A stretch of DNA of 64,000 nt, from contig NZ_JAKREV010000001.1 of NCBI RefSeq assembly GCF_022664465.1, forward strand, positions 310,001-374,000, in the 5' to 3' direction. The notes beneath the pieces were generated by a model. That model did not search any database. It was given only the letters and a program-made list of their open reading frames with translations, and was not told the DNA's origin. Shown here in pieces: positions 43,226 to 52,526 of this stretch; the stretch's first letter is position 1, and the number at the start of each line of letters is the position of its first letter. The translations under genes and the position numbers were made by a program. Source of the DNA: Sphingomonas hankookensis. GTDB taxonomy: Bacteria; Pseudomonadota; Alphaproteobacteria; Sphingomonadales; Sphingomonadaceae.

Positions 43226-45571
43226 TCACTTCCCCACCGCTTGGCGAACCGCCCGCAACACGCCTTCGCGGTCGTAGCGATAGACGCTGCCGTCCCCGGT
43301 ATCGACGGCGCTGGTGCGCAGCCGGACCACCGGTGCCGCCCCCACCGAAACGTCGGCCATCGGATCGTCGGCCTGCGCCAGCACTAGCGCGGGCCGCTCG
43401 TCAGACGCCAATCGCTCAACCGCGTGATAGCCCGCCTGTTCCAGCATCGGGCGCAGGAACGTGCGCATCCACCCACTGCCGCCGTCGGCCAGCAGACAGG
43501 TCGGCCGCCCCGGTGCCGCGCGCGCCGGCGCGACGCCCACATCGCGGGTATGGCGTTCGAACAGCCACAAAGGATCGACCTGTTCGACCTGTTCACCATC
43601 CAGCAGGACGATACCGCAGATCGGCCCCGGTTTCGCAGCCGCTGCCGCCAGTTCGGGCAGCATCACGATATCGACCGCATCGTCGATGGCATAGGCAACC
43701 TCGACCATGCCGTCGGTCAGCCGCAGCACAGTGGTCACCTTGGCCGCCAATTCGGGTATCTGCGCCGCGACCGGCACGACGCGCCCGTCGATCGACAACC
43801 ACAATCCCCCGGCACTGTACTGCAGGCTCCCGGCACGAATCCGCTCGATCCGGTCGATCACTGCCAGCGGAATGACCCGCCGCCGTCGGTCAAGGTCGTC
43901 GAACAGCAGCGCGGCGATGCCGGGATCAACCACCGCATCGGCCTCCAGCTCTATTTCGCGGTCCATCGCATCGGTGAAGTTCAGCCCTGCCGCCTGCGCC
44001 ACCCCGGCGCAATCGATCATCAGCATCGGCTGGCCGGTATCGGGCAGCGTCTGCCCGGCATACAGCCCGGTCGCCATCACCGACGGCGCAGCGGGCTTCA
44101 CCACCAGTTCCTCGGTATCGAGCACATCGTCGACCGCGACCGCGAAGTCGCCCGCGCCCAGCCCGACGACGACCAGCATCTTGTTGCCCGGCGCCGCACC
44201 ACACGGAATGCCCAGCACGTCGCACAGGTCGACCACCGGCAGCCGCCGGTCGCGAATCTGCGCGATGCGCATGTCGCCCAGCCGGTCCATGCGGATGTTC
44301 GCGCCGCGCTCCTTGACGATCTCGCCGATCGTCTGGCGCGATATGGCGAAGCGATGCGTCCCCGCCTGCACGACGATGGTCGACACGATCGACAGCGTCA
44401 GCGGCACCTGTACCGCGATGCGCAGGCCGCGGCCCGGCTTGTTGTCCAGCGTGATCCGTCCGCCGATCTGGTCGATCGCGGCCCGCACCACGTCCATGCC
44501 GACCCCACGGCCCGAAATCTCGGTCGCGACGTCGCGCGACGACAATCCGGGCGCGAAGACCAGCTCGCATTGCTGCCGCTCGGTCAGCCGGCGCAGATCG
44601 GCCTCGCTGCGCTGGCCGTTGGCGGCGAGCTTCGCGATCAACCGTTCGGTATCGATGCCGCGGCCGTCGTCGATGATCTCGATCACGATCTGGTTGCCCG
44701 ACTGGCGTGCCGAGATGTGCAGACGCCCGCTCTCGCGCTTGCCGGCCGCCCGGCGTTGTGCAGGCGATTCGATGCCATGGTCGATCGCGTTGCGCACGAC
44801 ATGGACCAGCGGATCGCGCATCACCTCGATCATCTCGCGGTCCAGCTCGACGTCGCTGCCATCGACGGTCAGCGTCACCGCCTTCCCCACCGCCGCCGCC
44901 GTATCGCGCACGATGCGCGGCAGCGGCGAGAACAGCGTTTCGATCTTTTGCATCCGCGTCCGCGTCACCGCGTCGCGCATGTCGGCGACCGATGCCGACA
45001 GCCGCTCCAGCGCGCCTTCGACCGCCGGATCGAGGTCGAGGTCGCGCAGCCGGCGGAACAGTTCGTTGCGGACCAGCACCATGTCCGACATGCCGCTCAT
45101 CATCCGGTCGAGCAAGTCGACGTTCAGCCGCACGCTGCGCAGCGGCGCCCGCCCCTGCGCGATCGCCGCGGCGGCCAGCGGCGTCGCACCCTGCGCGCCC
45201 GCCACCCCCGGCGCCAGCGCGGCGATCAGGTCGTCCTCGCCCTCGTCGGTCAGCGGCAGGCCGGAATCGATCGCCTCGACCAGTTCGCCGATCCGGTCGA
45301 TGATCGCCAGCACCGCATCGACCAGCGCGCGATCGGGCCGACGCTTGCCGTCGCGGACCTCGCACAGCGCGTCCTCGGCGGCATGGCTCAACCGCGACAG
45401 CCGCGGCAGGTCGAGGAAGCCGCAGCTCCCCTTCACCGTATGGACGAAGCGGAAGATCGCATCCAGCCGCGCGCGATCGTCGGGCGCGGCTTCCCACGCG
45501 ACGACCTCCGTCGACAACGCCTCCAGCGTCTCGCGGGTCTCGGCAATGAATTCCTGTAACAGATCGTCCAT
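43226..45571 (-). CDS. cheA: Chemotaxis histidine kinase CheA with extra CheW-like and degenerate receiver regions
   Basis: A 781-aa kinase. P1 HPt domain has the phosphorylated His in FVHTVKGSCGFLDL. Dimerisation and HATPase domains follow (HVVRNAIDHGIESPAQRRAAGK; GRGVGMDVVRAAIDQIGG). P5 CheW-like domain lies about 375-510. A second CheW-like region follows (about 530-680; RRVIPLAVIDRIERI, ICGIVLLDGEQVEQVDP). The final ~90 residues look like a receiver fold (CLLADGGSGWMRTFLRPMLEQAGYHAVE) lacking the acidic pair and the acceptor Asp. Leads the che operon; no chemoreceptor or flagellar gene is in the window. Confidence 0.93.
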   Translation of the reverse strand: MDDLLQEFIAETRETLEALSTEVVAWEAAPDDRARLDAIFRFVHTVKGSCGFLDLPRLSRLSHAAEDALCEVRDGKRRPDRALVDAVLAIIDRIGELVEAIDSGLPLTDEGEDDLIAALAPGVAGAQGATPLAAAAIAQGRAPLRSVRLNVDLLDRMMSGMSDMVLVRNELFRRLRDLDLDPAVEGALERLSASVADMRDAVTRTRMQKIETLFSPLPRIVRDTAAAVGKAVTLTVDGSDVELDREMIEVMRDPLVHVVRNAIDHGIESPAQRRAAGKRESGRLHISARQSGNQIVIEIIDDGRGIDTERLIAKLAANGQRSEADLRRLTERQQCELVFAPGLSSRDVATEISGRGVGMDVVRAAIDQIGGRITLDNKPGRGLRIAVQVPLTLSIVSTIVVQAGTHRFAISRQTIGEIVKERGANIRMDRLGDMRIAQIRDRRLPVVDLCDVLGIPCGAAPGNKMLVVVGLGAGDFAVAVDDVLDTEELVVKPAAPSVMATGLYAGQTLPDTGQPMLMIDCAGVAQAAGLNFTDAMDREIELEADAVVDPGIAALLFDDLDRRRRVIPLAVIDRIERIRAGSLQYSAGGLWLSIDGRVVPVAAQIPELAAKVTTVLRLTDGMVEVAYAIDDAVDIVMLPELAAAAAKPGPICGIVLLDGEQVEQVDPLWLFERHTRDVGVAPARAAPGRPTCLLADGGSGWMRTFLRPMLEQAGYHAVERLASDERPALVLAQADDPMADVSVGAAPVVRLRTSAVDTGDGSVYRYDREGVLRAVRQAVGK

Positions 45572-45656
45572 GCGGCCCCGCCCGGTTGTGGCGTGACCAT
45601 GGCGGGATCAGGTTAAGAGGCGGTTAGTGAGGGAGAAGACGGCGGCACCCCCAACC

Positions 45657-45792
45657 GTCACCCCGGACTTGACCCGGGGTCCCGCTTCTTCTTGCCCTTC
45701 TACCCACAACGTCAGCCCAGCGCAGGCTGGTGTCTCAAGCGGCTCCTGTCCCGCGCTATAACCGCAAGACCCCAGCCTTCGCTGGAGTGACG
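45657..45792. repeat. Dispersed intergenic repeats between cheA and chpT
   Basis: GTCACCCCGGACTTGACCCGGGG followed by GTCAGCCCAGCGCAGGCTGG and an inverted CCCCAGCCTTCGCTGGAGTGACG. Belongs to the window-wide family; 45572-45817 contains no gene. Confidence 0.7.
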
Positions 45793-45817
45793 TTCGCGGC
45801 AGCGCGGTGGTTGGCAA

Positions 45818-46456
45818 TCACCCCGTAATCAACGACGCCCCGAACAACAGCACCGGCGAATCGACCGGAGACACCTGCAGCGTGCCGCCGCATTGCTCGA
45901 CCAGCTCGCGCGCCAGACACGCCGCCGCCGCCCGCGGCGTCATCATCGCCGCATCACCCAGCAGCGCACCGCGCAGTTCGGCATCCAGCACGATCCGCAG
46001 CCCATCGGCGCGCACCGCGATGTCGATCCCGTTCACGGTCCGCTCCGCCCCGATATCCAGCTGCCCGCCGCGCACCAGCGCGTCGCCCGCGATCAGCGCC
46101 AGGTTCAGCAGCACCTTCACCGCCGGCTTGGGCAGTGACGGCGCATCGACCATCCAGCCCAGCTGAACCCGGTGATTGTCGCCGAACAGCCCTTCGAGCG
46201 CGGCGCGCGCCTCGCGCGTATCGATCGAATCGCCCAGCCCCCCGGCGGCGCCGAAGGCGAGGCGGAAGAATTTCAGTTTGTTCGCAGACGCCCTTGCGCT
46301 GTCGGCCAGCAGTTCGAGGCAGCGGGCACGCATGTCGGGATCATGTTCGTCGGCCAGCAATTCCAGCCCGTTGTTGAGCGCCCCCACGGGGCTCAGCAGG
46401 TCATGGCACAATCGCGAACACAGCAGGCTGGCGAAATCGGCGGGGCTGATGTTCAA
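45818..46456 (-). CDS. chpT: Histidine phosphotransferase ChpT-like protein
   Basis: A 212-aa protein resembling ChpT, which passes phosphate from CckA to CtrA and CpdR in the alphaproteobacterial cell-cycle circuit. The HPt helix contains SRLCHDLLSPVGALNNGLELL with the acceptor His, and a degenerate GHKL-like domain follows, ending GGTLQVSPVDSPVLLF. CckA and CtrA are not in the window. It overlaps the preceding M67 gene as ATGA. Confidence 0.88.
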   Translation of the reverse strand: MNISPADFASLLCSRLCHDLLSPVGALNNGLELLADEHDPDMRARCLELLADSARASANKLKFFRLAFGAAGGLGDSIDTREARAALEGLFGDNHRVQLGWMVDAPSLPKPAVKVLLNLALIAGDALVRGGQLDIGAERTVNGIDIAVRADGLRIVLDAELRGALLGDAAMMTPRAAAACLARELVEQCGGTLQVSPVDSPVLLFGASLITG

Positions 46457-46953
46457 TGCGGCGACCCTTGTGCTTTGGCGAACGTCATCGTCCGCCCGGC
46501 CCCGTCCATGTGCACCGCTTCGCAGTTTTTTTCAACGTGGCCACCGGTCGTTACGGCAAAGCGGACGGCATCGAACCGGCCATGCCGTTCTCCCTCCGCG
46601 ACCGCCCGCCACAACCGCGCGGCGCGACCACCCACGATCAGCCACAGCCGCCCGTCCGCTGCCGCCTGCGCCGCGTCGGTCGGGGAAGGGTCGGCGCTGC
46701 CCGACGGATGCGAGTGATAATGGCCGAGGATCTCCGGCCCGCCCCGCCGCCCCGCGCGCAGCGCCGCGAACAATGCCGCGGGATCGATCTCGAAATGCCG
46801 CGCCGGGTCCGCCGCGACGTTGCGCGTCGCCACCATCGTCTCGATCCGCCCGGCCCGGCCCAGCAGCAGCCCACAGATTTCGACGCCGCTGCCATCCGCC
46901 TGCTCGATCAACGCGCCGAGCGCCTCGCTTGAAAATTCAGGCTCCATCCCCAT
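46453..46953 (-). CDS. M67 family metallopeptidase (JAMM/MPN domain)
   Basis: A 166-aa zinc peptidase of the Mov34/MPN/PAD-1 family. Catalytic residues are visible: Glu in VEICGLLLG, the HxH pair in GHYHSHPSG, and Asp in SPTDAAQA. Bacterial members cleave isopeptide or C-terminal Gly linkages in sulfur-carrier or pupylation-like contexts; no such substrate gene is adjacent. The start (MGMEPEF or the next Met) is uncertain. It overlaps chpT. Confidence 0.85.
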   Translation of the reverse strand: MGMEPEFSSEALGALIEQADGSGVEICGLLLGRAGRIETMVATRNVAADPARHFEIDPAALFAALRAGRRGGPEILGHYHSHPSGSADPSPTDAAQAAADGRLWLIVGGRAARLWRAVAEGERHGRFDAVRFAVTTGGHVEKNCEAVHMDGAGRTMTFAKAQGSPH

Positions 46954-46964
46954 CTTTGTAGGCA

Positions 46965-47918
46965 ATGGACCGGGGGGTTTCCACGATCGAAGCGCGCATT
47001 CCCGATGCGGCGCATGGGCAGCGGATCGACAAGGCTCTGGCCGACGTCGTCGCCGACCTTTCGCGCGAACGCATCAAGGCGCTGATGGCCGCGGGCCACG
47101 TCGCGGGCGACGCCGGTCCGGTGTCCGACACGTCGCGGAAGGTCGCGGCCGGGCAATCCTACACCATTACCGTGCCCGCCGCGGTACCGCTCGACAATGT
47201 CGCGCAGGATATTCCGCTGGTCGTCGCGTACGAAGATGACGACCTGATCGTCGTCGACAAGCCGGCCGGGCTGGTCGTCCATCCGGCCGCCGGCAACCTC
47301 GACGGCACGCTGGTCAACGCGCTGCTCCACCATTGCGCGGGACAATTGTCGGGCATCGGCGGCGTCGCGCGGCCGGGAATCGTCCACCGCATCGACAAGG
47401 ACACGTCGGGCCTGCTGGTCGTCGCCAAAAGCGACGTGGCACACGAAGGCCTCGCGAAGCAGTTCAAGGATCACAGCATCGACCGTCGCTATCTGGCGAT
47501 CGCAGCCGGTCGGGTGTCAACTTCGGCGGGTACGATCGACGCCCCGCTGGCGCGATCCCCCAATGATCGCAAAAAGATGGCGATCGTCCACAGCCCCACC
47601 GCCAAGCACGCGGTGACCCACTTTCGCAAACTTCGCCAACTTCGGGAGGCGTCGCTGGTCGAATGCCGGCTGGAAACCGGCCGCACGCATCAGGTACGGG
47701 TGCATATGGCGTCGATCGGCCATCCCCTGCTGGGCGACCCGGTCTATGCCGGGCGGCGTCCGGCGCTTAAAGGCCAGCTGGAAACGCTGCATTTCCGGCG
47801 ACAGGCGTTGCACGCCGCACATCTGGGGTTCATCCATCCCGTCACAAAAAACGCTTTGGCGTTCGATAGTGACCTTCCGGCAGACATGCAGGAACTGTTG
47901 GACCATCTTCTCGTATAG
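46965..47918 (+). CDS. rluD: Ribosomal large-subunit pseudouridine synthase RluD
   Basis: A 317-aa enzyme making pseudouridines in helix 69 of 23S rRNA. An S4 RNA-binding domain (ARIPDAAHGQRIDKALAD...VAGDA) precedes the catalytic HRIDKDTSGLLVVAKS motif containing the essential Asp. C-terminal RTHQVRVHMASIGHPLLGDPVYAG is diagnostic. It is divergent from the M67 gene with only 11 bp between starts. Confidence 0.95.
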   Translation: MDRGVSTIEARIPDAAHGQRIDKALADVVADLSRERIKALMAAGHVAGDAGPVSDTSRKVAAGQSYTITVPAAVPLDNVAQDIPLVVAYEDDDLIVVDKPAGLVVHPAAGNLDGTLVNALLHHCAGQLSGIGGVARPGIVHRIDKDTSGLLVVAKSDVAHEGLAKQFKDHSIDRRYLAIAAGRVSTSAGTIDAPLARSPNDRKKMAIVHSPTAKHAVTHFRKLRQLREASLVECRLETGRTHQVRVHMASIGHPLLGDPVYAGRRPALKGQLETLHFRRQALHAAHLGFIHPVTKNALAFDSDLPADMQELLDHLLV

Positions 47919-47972
47919 GTTTCGGTGATTCCGCAGTGCGGCGTCGCTACAAGGACAAAGGGAGTTTTGACG

Positions 47973-48878
47973 ATGGCAACTGGCAGCAACGTCCCGGCGA
48001 CGATCCCGGCGCTCGGCGGCGAGGCGAGCCTCAACCGCTATCTCTCCGAAATCCGCAAGTTCCCGATCCTCGCGCCCGAGCAGGAATACATGCTCGCCAA
48101 GCGATTCCAGGAACATGGCGATCCGGAGGCGGCGGCCCAACTCGTCACCTCGCACCTGCGCCTCGTCGCGAAGATCGCGATGGGCTATCGCGGCTATGGC
48201 CTGCCGGTCAGCGAACTGATTTCCGAAGGGAATATCGGGCTGATGCAGGGCGTGAAGAAATTCGAGCCCGATCGCGGCTTCCGCCTCGCCACCTATGCGA
48301 TGTGGTGGATTCGCGCCTCGATCCAGGAATTCATCCTGCGCTCGTGGTCGCTCGTAAAGATGGGCACGACCGCCGCGCAGAAGAAGCTGTTCTTCAACCT
48401 GCGCCGGATGAAGTCGAAGCTCGACGCGTTCGAGGACGGCGACCTCAGCCCCGAACATCTCGCCAAGATCGCGACCGACCTCGGCGTGACCGAGGACGAG
48501 GTCACGTCGATGAACCGCCGCATGGCGATGGGCGGCGACACGTCGCTGAACGTCCCCATGCGTGAGGATGGCGAGAGCCAGTGGCAGGACTGGCTGGCCG
48601 ACGACAGCCCCTTGCAGGATTCGGTCGTCGCCGAAGCGCAGGAGGCGGACGTCCGCCACGGGATGCTGGTCGAGGCGATGGACGACCTCAACGACCGCGA
48701 AAAGCACATCCTGACCGAACGTCGCCTGACCGACGATCCCAAGACGCTCGAGGAACTGAGCCAGGTCTACGGCGTAAGCCGCGAACGCGTCCGCCAGATC
48801 GAGGTTCGCGCCTTCGAAAAGCTGCAGAAGGCGATGATGCGCCTGGCGGGCGACCGCCGGATGCTGGCTGCGGTGTAA
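47973..48878 (+). CDS. rpoH: RNA polymerase sigma-32 factor RpoH
   Basis: A 301-aa heat-shock sigma factor. Region 2 has YLSEIRKFPILAPEQEYMLAKR and GNIGLMQGVKKFEP; the RpoH box AAQKKLFFNLRRMK identifies the subfamily. Region 4 ends VSRERVRQIEVRAFEKLQ. An AAGGGAG site lies upstream. It is 54 bp after rluD and could be cotranscribed with it. Confidence 0.96.
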   Translation: MATGSNVPATIPALGGEASLNRYLSEIRKFPILAPEQEYMLAKRFQEHGDPEAAAQLVTSHLRLVAKIAMGYRGYGLPVSELISEGNIGLMQGVKKFEPDRGFRLATYAMWWIRASIQEFILRSWSLVKMGTTAAQKKLFFNLRRMKSKLDAFEDGDLSPEHLAKIATDLGVTEDEVTSMNRRMAMGGDTSLNVPMREDGESQWQDWLADDSPLQDSVVAEAQEADVRHGMLVEAMDDLNDREKHILTERRLTDDPKTLEELSQVYGVSRERVRQIEVRAFEKLQKAMMRLAGDRRMLAAV

Positions 48879-48963
48879 GGTTGTGGGGGTGGCAACGGAC
48901 CACCGCCAAAGGCCGGAATCCATAACCTATGTCGCCCGCGACTCCAGCCGACCCGCCAGCCCC

Positions 48964-49051
48964 AAACGTCACCCCAGCGCAGGCTGGGGTCTCGCGGTTA
49001 GGGGCGGGGCCGGGGCCGCTTGAGACCCCAACCTGCGCTGGGGTGACGTTT
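48964..49051. repeat. 30-bp inverted repeat between rpoH and mtgA
   Basis: AAACGTCACCCCAGCGCAGG-type left arm (48964-48993) inverted at 49022-49051 with one mismatch and a 28-bp loop. Same family as at 15724-15803, placed after rpoH. Confidence 0.85.
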
Positions 49052-49104
49052 GGGGCTGGGACACCCGCTTGCCGTCCCCCGCTCTCCCCGGCTAGGCGTG
49101 CGCC

Positions 49105-49836
49105 ATGGCCGCCCGCACGACCCAACGCCCCCGCCCCAAACCCGCCGCCACCCGCGGTTGGGGCCGCCGCCTCACCGGCTGGGCGATCAGGGGCGTCCTC
49201 GGCTTCGTCATCGTGTCCGTCCTTTGGGTCCTGATCCTGCGCTTCGTACCCCCGCCGATCACCCTAACCATGCTGGGCGACGTTCCTACCGGCCACGGCA
49301 TCACCAAATCATGGCGCCCTTTGTCCGCGATCGACCCCGACATGCCCCGCGCGGTCATCGCCGCGGAGGACAGCCGCTTCTGCGCGCATAACGGCTTCGA
49401 CTATATCGCCATCGCCAACGCTGCACGCCGCAATGCCGAGGGCGGCCGCATCCGCGGCGGATCGACCATCAGCCAGCAGACCGCCAAGAACGTCTTCCTG
49501 TGGCAAGGCGGCGGCTATTTCCGCAAAGCCATGGAAGCCTATTTCACCGTCCTGATCGAGGCGATGTGGGGCAAGCGCCGTATCATGGAAGTCTATCTGA
49601 ACGTCGCCGAAACCGGCATCGGCACCTACGGCGTCGAAGCCGGCGCCCGCCGCTATTTCAAGCATGGCGCCGCCAAGCTCAGCGGCCGCGAAGCCGCACA
49701 GATCGCCGCCGTCCTGCCGCTCCCCAAGAAGCGCGCCGGCATCGCGCCGACCGGCTTCACCGGCCGCTACGCCCGCACGATCGAACGCCGCATCGGCATC
49801 GTACGGCGCGAGGGGCTGGATGGGTGTTTGAAGTAA
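49105..49836 (+). CDS. mtgA: Monofunctional biosynthetic peptidoglycan transglycosylase MtgA
   Basis: A 243-aa GT51 enzyme polymerising lipid II. An N-terminal helix (AIRGVLGFVIVSVLWVLIL) anchors it. Catalytic motifs are AVIAAEDSRFCAHNGFD with the general-base Glu, RGGSTISQQTAKNVFLW and KRRIMEVYLNVAETG. Monocistronic between repeats. Confidence 0.95.
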   Translation: MAARTTQRPRPKPAATRGWGRRLTGWAIRGVLGFVIVSVLWVLILRFVPPPITLTMLGDVPTGHGITKSWRPLSAIDPDMPRAVIAAEDSRFCAHNGFDYIAIANAARRNAEGGRIRGGSTISQQTAKNVFLWQGGGYFRKAMEAYFTVLIEAMWGKRRIMEVYLNVAETGIGTYGVEAGARRYFKHGAAKLSGREAAQIAAVLPLPKKRAGIAPTGFTGRYARTIERRIGIVRREGLDGCLK

Positions 49837-49848
49837 GCGCCGACTGAT

Positions 49849-50074
49849 CGTCATCCCGGCGCAGGCCGGAGTCCACGGATACGGCCGGTTTCGATGGAGC
49901 GGCCACGTGCCGTGACCATAAATCCCGGACTACGCCGGGATGACGTGACGATCGCGGCGCACGAACCGATCATCACACCCACCCAGGAACGTCAACCCCA
50001 GCACAGGCCGGGGTTTCCCCCGTGGTGGGTGTTGCGCTCTCAACGAGAGAGATCCCAGCAGGCGCTGGGGTGAT
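49849..50074. repeat. Dispersed intergenic repeats between mtgA and the small membrane gene
   Basis: CGTCATCCCGGCGCAGGCCGG (49849) and inverted CCCGGACTACGCCGGGATGACG (49924-49945), then CGTCAACCCCAGCACAGGCC (49990) and inverted ATCCCAGCAGGCGCTGGGGTGA (50052-50073). The gap 49837-50102 holds no gene. Confidence 0.75.
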
Positions 50075-50102
50075 ATGTGGCGAGCAGGGGCAGCCAACAA
50101 CC

Positions 50103-50351
50103 CTATTTCGTCGCCCGCTCCACCGCATCCCCCGCCTTGTCCGCAGCATCGCCGACGCTCTTCGCTGCCGACGTCACCGCCCCGGTCCGCGCATCGTCGT
50201 TGTTCGCGTTGTTCAGCAGGAAATACGCCCCGACGATTACCGCGAGCAGGATCGCCAGCCCGATCAGCAGGCCGCCGCCCGAGCCACGCCGCTCGACGAT
50301 CACCGTTTGCGGTGCGCCGCCGGGCGTGGTTTCGATACGATCGGGTTCCAT
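50103..50351 (-). CDS. Small single-pass membrane protein
   Basis: An 82-aa protein not recognised. A polar N-terminus (MEPDRIETTPGG) precedes one transmembrane helix (LLIGLAILLAVIVGAYFLL) and an Ala/Asp-rich amphipathic C-terminus (VTSAAKSVGDAADKAGDAVERATK) resembling small stress or envelope proteins. GAGGGAG lies upstream. 72 bp after ybaB, same strand. Confidence 0.75.
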   Translation of the reverse strand: MEPDRIETTPGGAPQTVIVERRGSGGGLLIGLAILLAVIVGAYFLLNNANNDDARTGAVTSAAKSVGDAADKAGDAVERATK

Positions 50352-50422
50352 GGCGCATCTCCCTCGAGGACTGATGCATCAAAGAACCGCCGGTCCCGCC
50401 GCTTGTTCCAGCAGCGTTCCGA

Positions 50423-50746
50423 TCAGAAGGGCAGCTTGAACCCCGGCGGCAGCGGCAGGCCGTTGGTCAGTTTCGACATTTCGGTCGAGCTGGCCGCATC
50501 TGCCTTGGCCCGCGCGTCGTTGAACGCGGCGACGATCAGGTCTTCGAGCATCTGCTTCTCGCCCGGCTGCAGCAGCGAATCGTCGATATCGACGCCGAGG
50601 ATGCGTCCCTTGGCCGAGGCGCGGACCTTTACCAGTCCGCCGCCCGATTGTCCGTCGACCTCGATCGTGTCGAGGTTCGCCTGTGCCTTGGTCAGTTCGT
50701 TCTGCACGTTCTGCGCCATGGCCATGATGTCGTCGAGATTCTTCAT
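50423..50746 (-). CDS. YbaB/EbfC family nucleoid-associated protein
   Basis: A 107-aa DNA-binding dimeric protein. Family features are MKNLDDIMAMAQNVQ, GGGLVKVRASAKGRI and a C-terminal SKLTNGLPLPPGFKLPF. It overlaps dnaX by ATGA, the usual dnaX-ybaB pair. Confidence 0.94.
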   Translation of the reverse strand: MKNLDDIMAMAQNVQNELTKAQANLDTIEVDGQSGGGLVKVRASAKGRILGVDIDDSLLQPGEKQMLEDLIVAAFNDARAKADAASSTEMSKLTNGLPLPPGFKLPF

Positions 50747-52389
50747 CGCGCGATACTCCCGTCGCTGCGTTGCCAATGATCGAGGGTGGCGTCCGGAAAC
50801 GCCGCCAGCGCCGCCTGTACCAGCGGCGAATTGAGAACCTGTTCGCGCTCGGATTCCGCCTTGACCGTTTCCTGTTCGCGCAGGGTCGGCTCCCCCGCAC
50901 CCTCGCCGATCAGAACGCGCCAATGGCTGCCGGTGATCCCCTTCAGCGCATTTTCCAGATCACGGGTGAAGTCGGCGGGCAAGGGCCGCGCGCCGCTCAA
51001 CTCCATCAACTGAGGCTCCAGCCGGATCAGCCGCGCGCAATTGCGAAACTGCGCCTCCAGCGAGTGCCGCCCATGTTTCGACAGCAAGGCGGCGACCTGC
51101 TCCATCGTCTCCGGCACCGGATCGGCCTCCGCGACCGGTTCGGCGGCGGGCGCGGATGCCGGGGCGGCAGGCGCGCCCATCGTGGGTACCTGTCCCGCCG
51201 CCAGCTGCTTCGCCAGCGTCCCGGGATCGGGCAGTGACGATGCATGGACGATGCGCAGCAACGCCATCTCGCACGCCTCGATCGGCAGCGCCGCGCGCGA
51301 CACTTCCTCATGGCCCTTGAGCAGCAGCTGCCACAACCGGTGCAGCATCGGGAACGACAGCGCGCTCCAGCCATCGAACGCGGCACGTTCCTCCGCCGAC
51401 TGGCCCGGCCCGCGATCGCCGCCGACCTTGACGATCGTCACCGCATGCACGGTTTCCAACAGCGTCCGCAGCACCGACGCCGGATCGACGCCCAGATCAT
51501 ATTGCGCGCGCAGGGCTTTCAGCGCCCCCGGCGCATCGGCCTTCAGCAACAGATCGAACAACCCGCGGATCGCCCCGCGATCGGACAGGCCCAGCATCTG
51601 CCGCACCGCGTCCGCCCGCACGCCCTCGCCGTCCAGCCCGCCATGGGCGATCGCCTGGTCGAGGATCGACAGCCCGTCGCGCGCCGACCCTTCCGCCGCG
51701 CGCGCGATCAGCTGCAGCGCCTCCGGCTCAGCCTCGACGCCCTCCGCCGCGACGACATGCGCAAAATGCCCGGCCAGCAGGTCGGCCGGAATTCGCCGCA
51801 GATCGAAGCGCTGGCAGCGCGACAGCACCGTCACCGGGACCTTGTGCACCTCGGTCGTCGCCAGCAGGAATTTGACGTGCGCGGGGGGTTCTTCCAATGT
51901 CTTCAGCAGCGCGTTGAATGCCGGCGTCGACATCATGTGCACTTCGTCGATGATGTAGATCTTGAAGCGCGCCGACACCGCGGCATAGCGCACCGCCTCG
52001 GTCATCTCGCGCACGCTGTCGACGCCGTTGTTCGACGCCGCGTCGATCTCGACCACATCGATATGCCGCCCCTCGGCGATCGCCCGACACGGCTCGCACA
52101 CCCCGCACGGATCGATGGTCGGCCCGCCCTGCCCGTCCGGCCCGATGCAGTTCAGCGCCTTGGCGATCAGCCGCGCGGTCGACGTCTTGCCGACCCCGCG
52201 CACCCCGGTCAGCAAAAACGCATGGGCAAGGCGTCCGCGCTTGATCGCATTGCCCAGCGTCGTGACCATCGCATCCTGCCCGATCAGCTGGCTGAACGTC
52301 TGCGGCCGATATTTGCGCGCGAGTACGCGGTACGGCTGCGCGGCGGCAGGCTGTTCGGGGATGTCGAGGGCGAGGAAGGAGTCGGACAT
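50743..52389 (-). CDS. dnaX: DNA polymerase III subunit tau/gamma
   Basis: A 548-aa AAA+ clamp-loader subunit. It has KYRPQTFSQLIGQD, Walker A GVRGVGKTSTARLIAK, a Cys zinc knuckle (IDPCGVCEPC), Walker B YIIDEVHMMS and the SRC motif LSRCQRFDLRRI. A proline/alanine linker and tau-like C-terminal domain follow. The upstream in-frame sequence was rejected because MSDSFLALDIPE is the natural start. Confidence 0.96.
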   Translation of the reverse strand: MSDSFLALDIPEQPAAAQPYRVLARKYRPQTFSQLIGQDAMVTTLGNAIKRGRLAHAFLLTGVRGVGKTSTARLIAKALNCIGPDGQGGPTIDPCGVCEPCRAIAEGRHIDVVEIDAASNNGVDSVREMTEAVRYAAVSARFKIYIIDEVHMMSTPAFNALLKTLEEPPAHVKFLLATTEVHKVPVTVLSRCQRFDLRRIPADLLAGHFAHVVAAEGVEAEPEALQLIARAAEGSARDGLSILDQAIAHGGLDGEGVRADAVRQMLGLSDRGAIRGLFDLLLKADAPGALKALRAQYDLGVDPASVLRTLLETVHAVTIVKVGGDRGPGQSAEERAAFDGWSALSFPMLHRLWQLLLKGHEEVSRAALPIEACEMALLRIVHASSLPDPGTLAKQLAAGQVPTMGAPAAPASAPAAEPVAEADPVPETMEQVAALLSKHGRHSLEAQFRNCARLIRLEPQLMELSGARPLPADFTRDLENALKGITGSHWRVLIGEGAGEPTLREQETVKAESEREQVLNSPLVQAALAAFPDATLDHWQRSDGSIAR

Positions 52390-52526
52390 TGCGGGTGTCT
52401 TAGCGGGTGGCGGCGGCGGTGTCGCCTGTCGTGCGAGAGTCCTGCCCAAACATCCTTTCGTCAGCCTGATTGGGCTGGTTTGATAGCGAGAAGGGGATGG
52501 CGGTTTAACGCTATATGCGTCAGCCC

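Noticed and set aside
43424..45596. Very long rightward frames opposite cheA
   Set aside because: Antisense open frames typical of high-GC genes; composition is His/Arg/Gln-rich with no domain.
50743..52389. Programmed frameshift in dnaX producing gamma
   Set aside because: No slippery A-run or following hairpin of the enterobacterial kind was seen.
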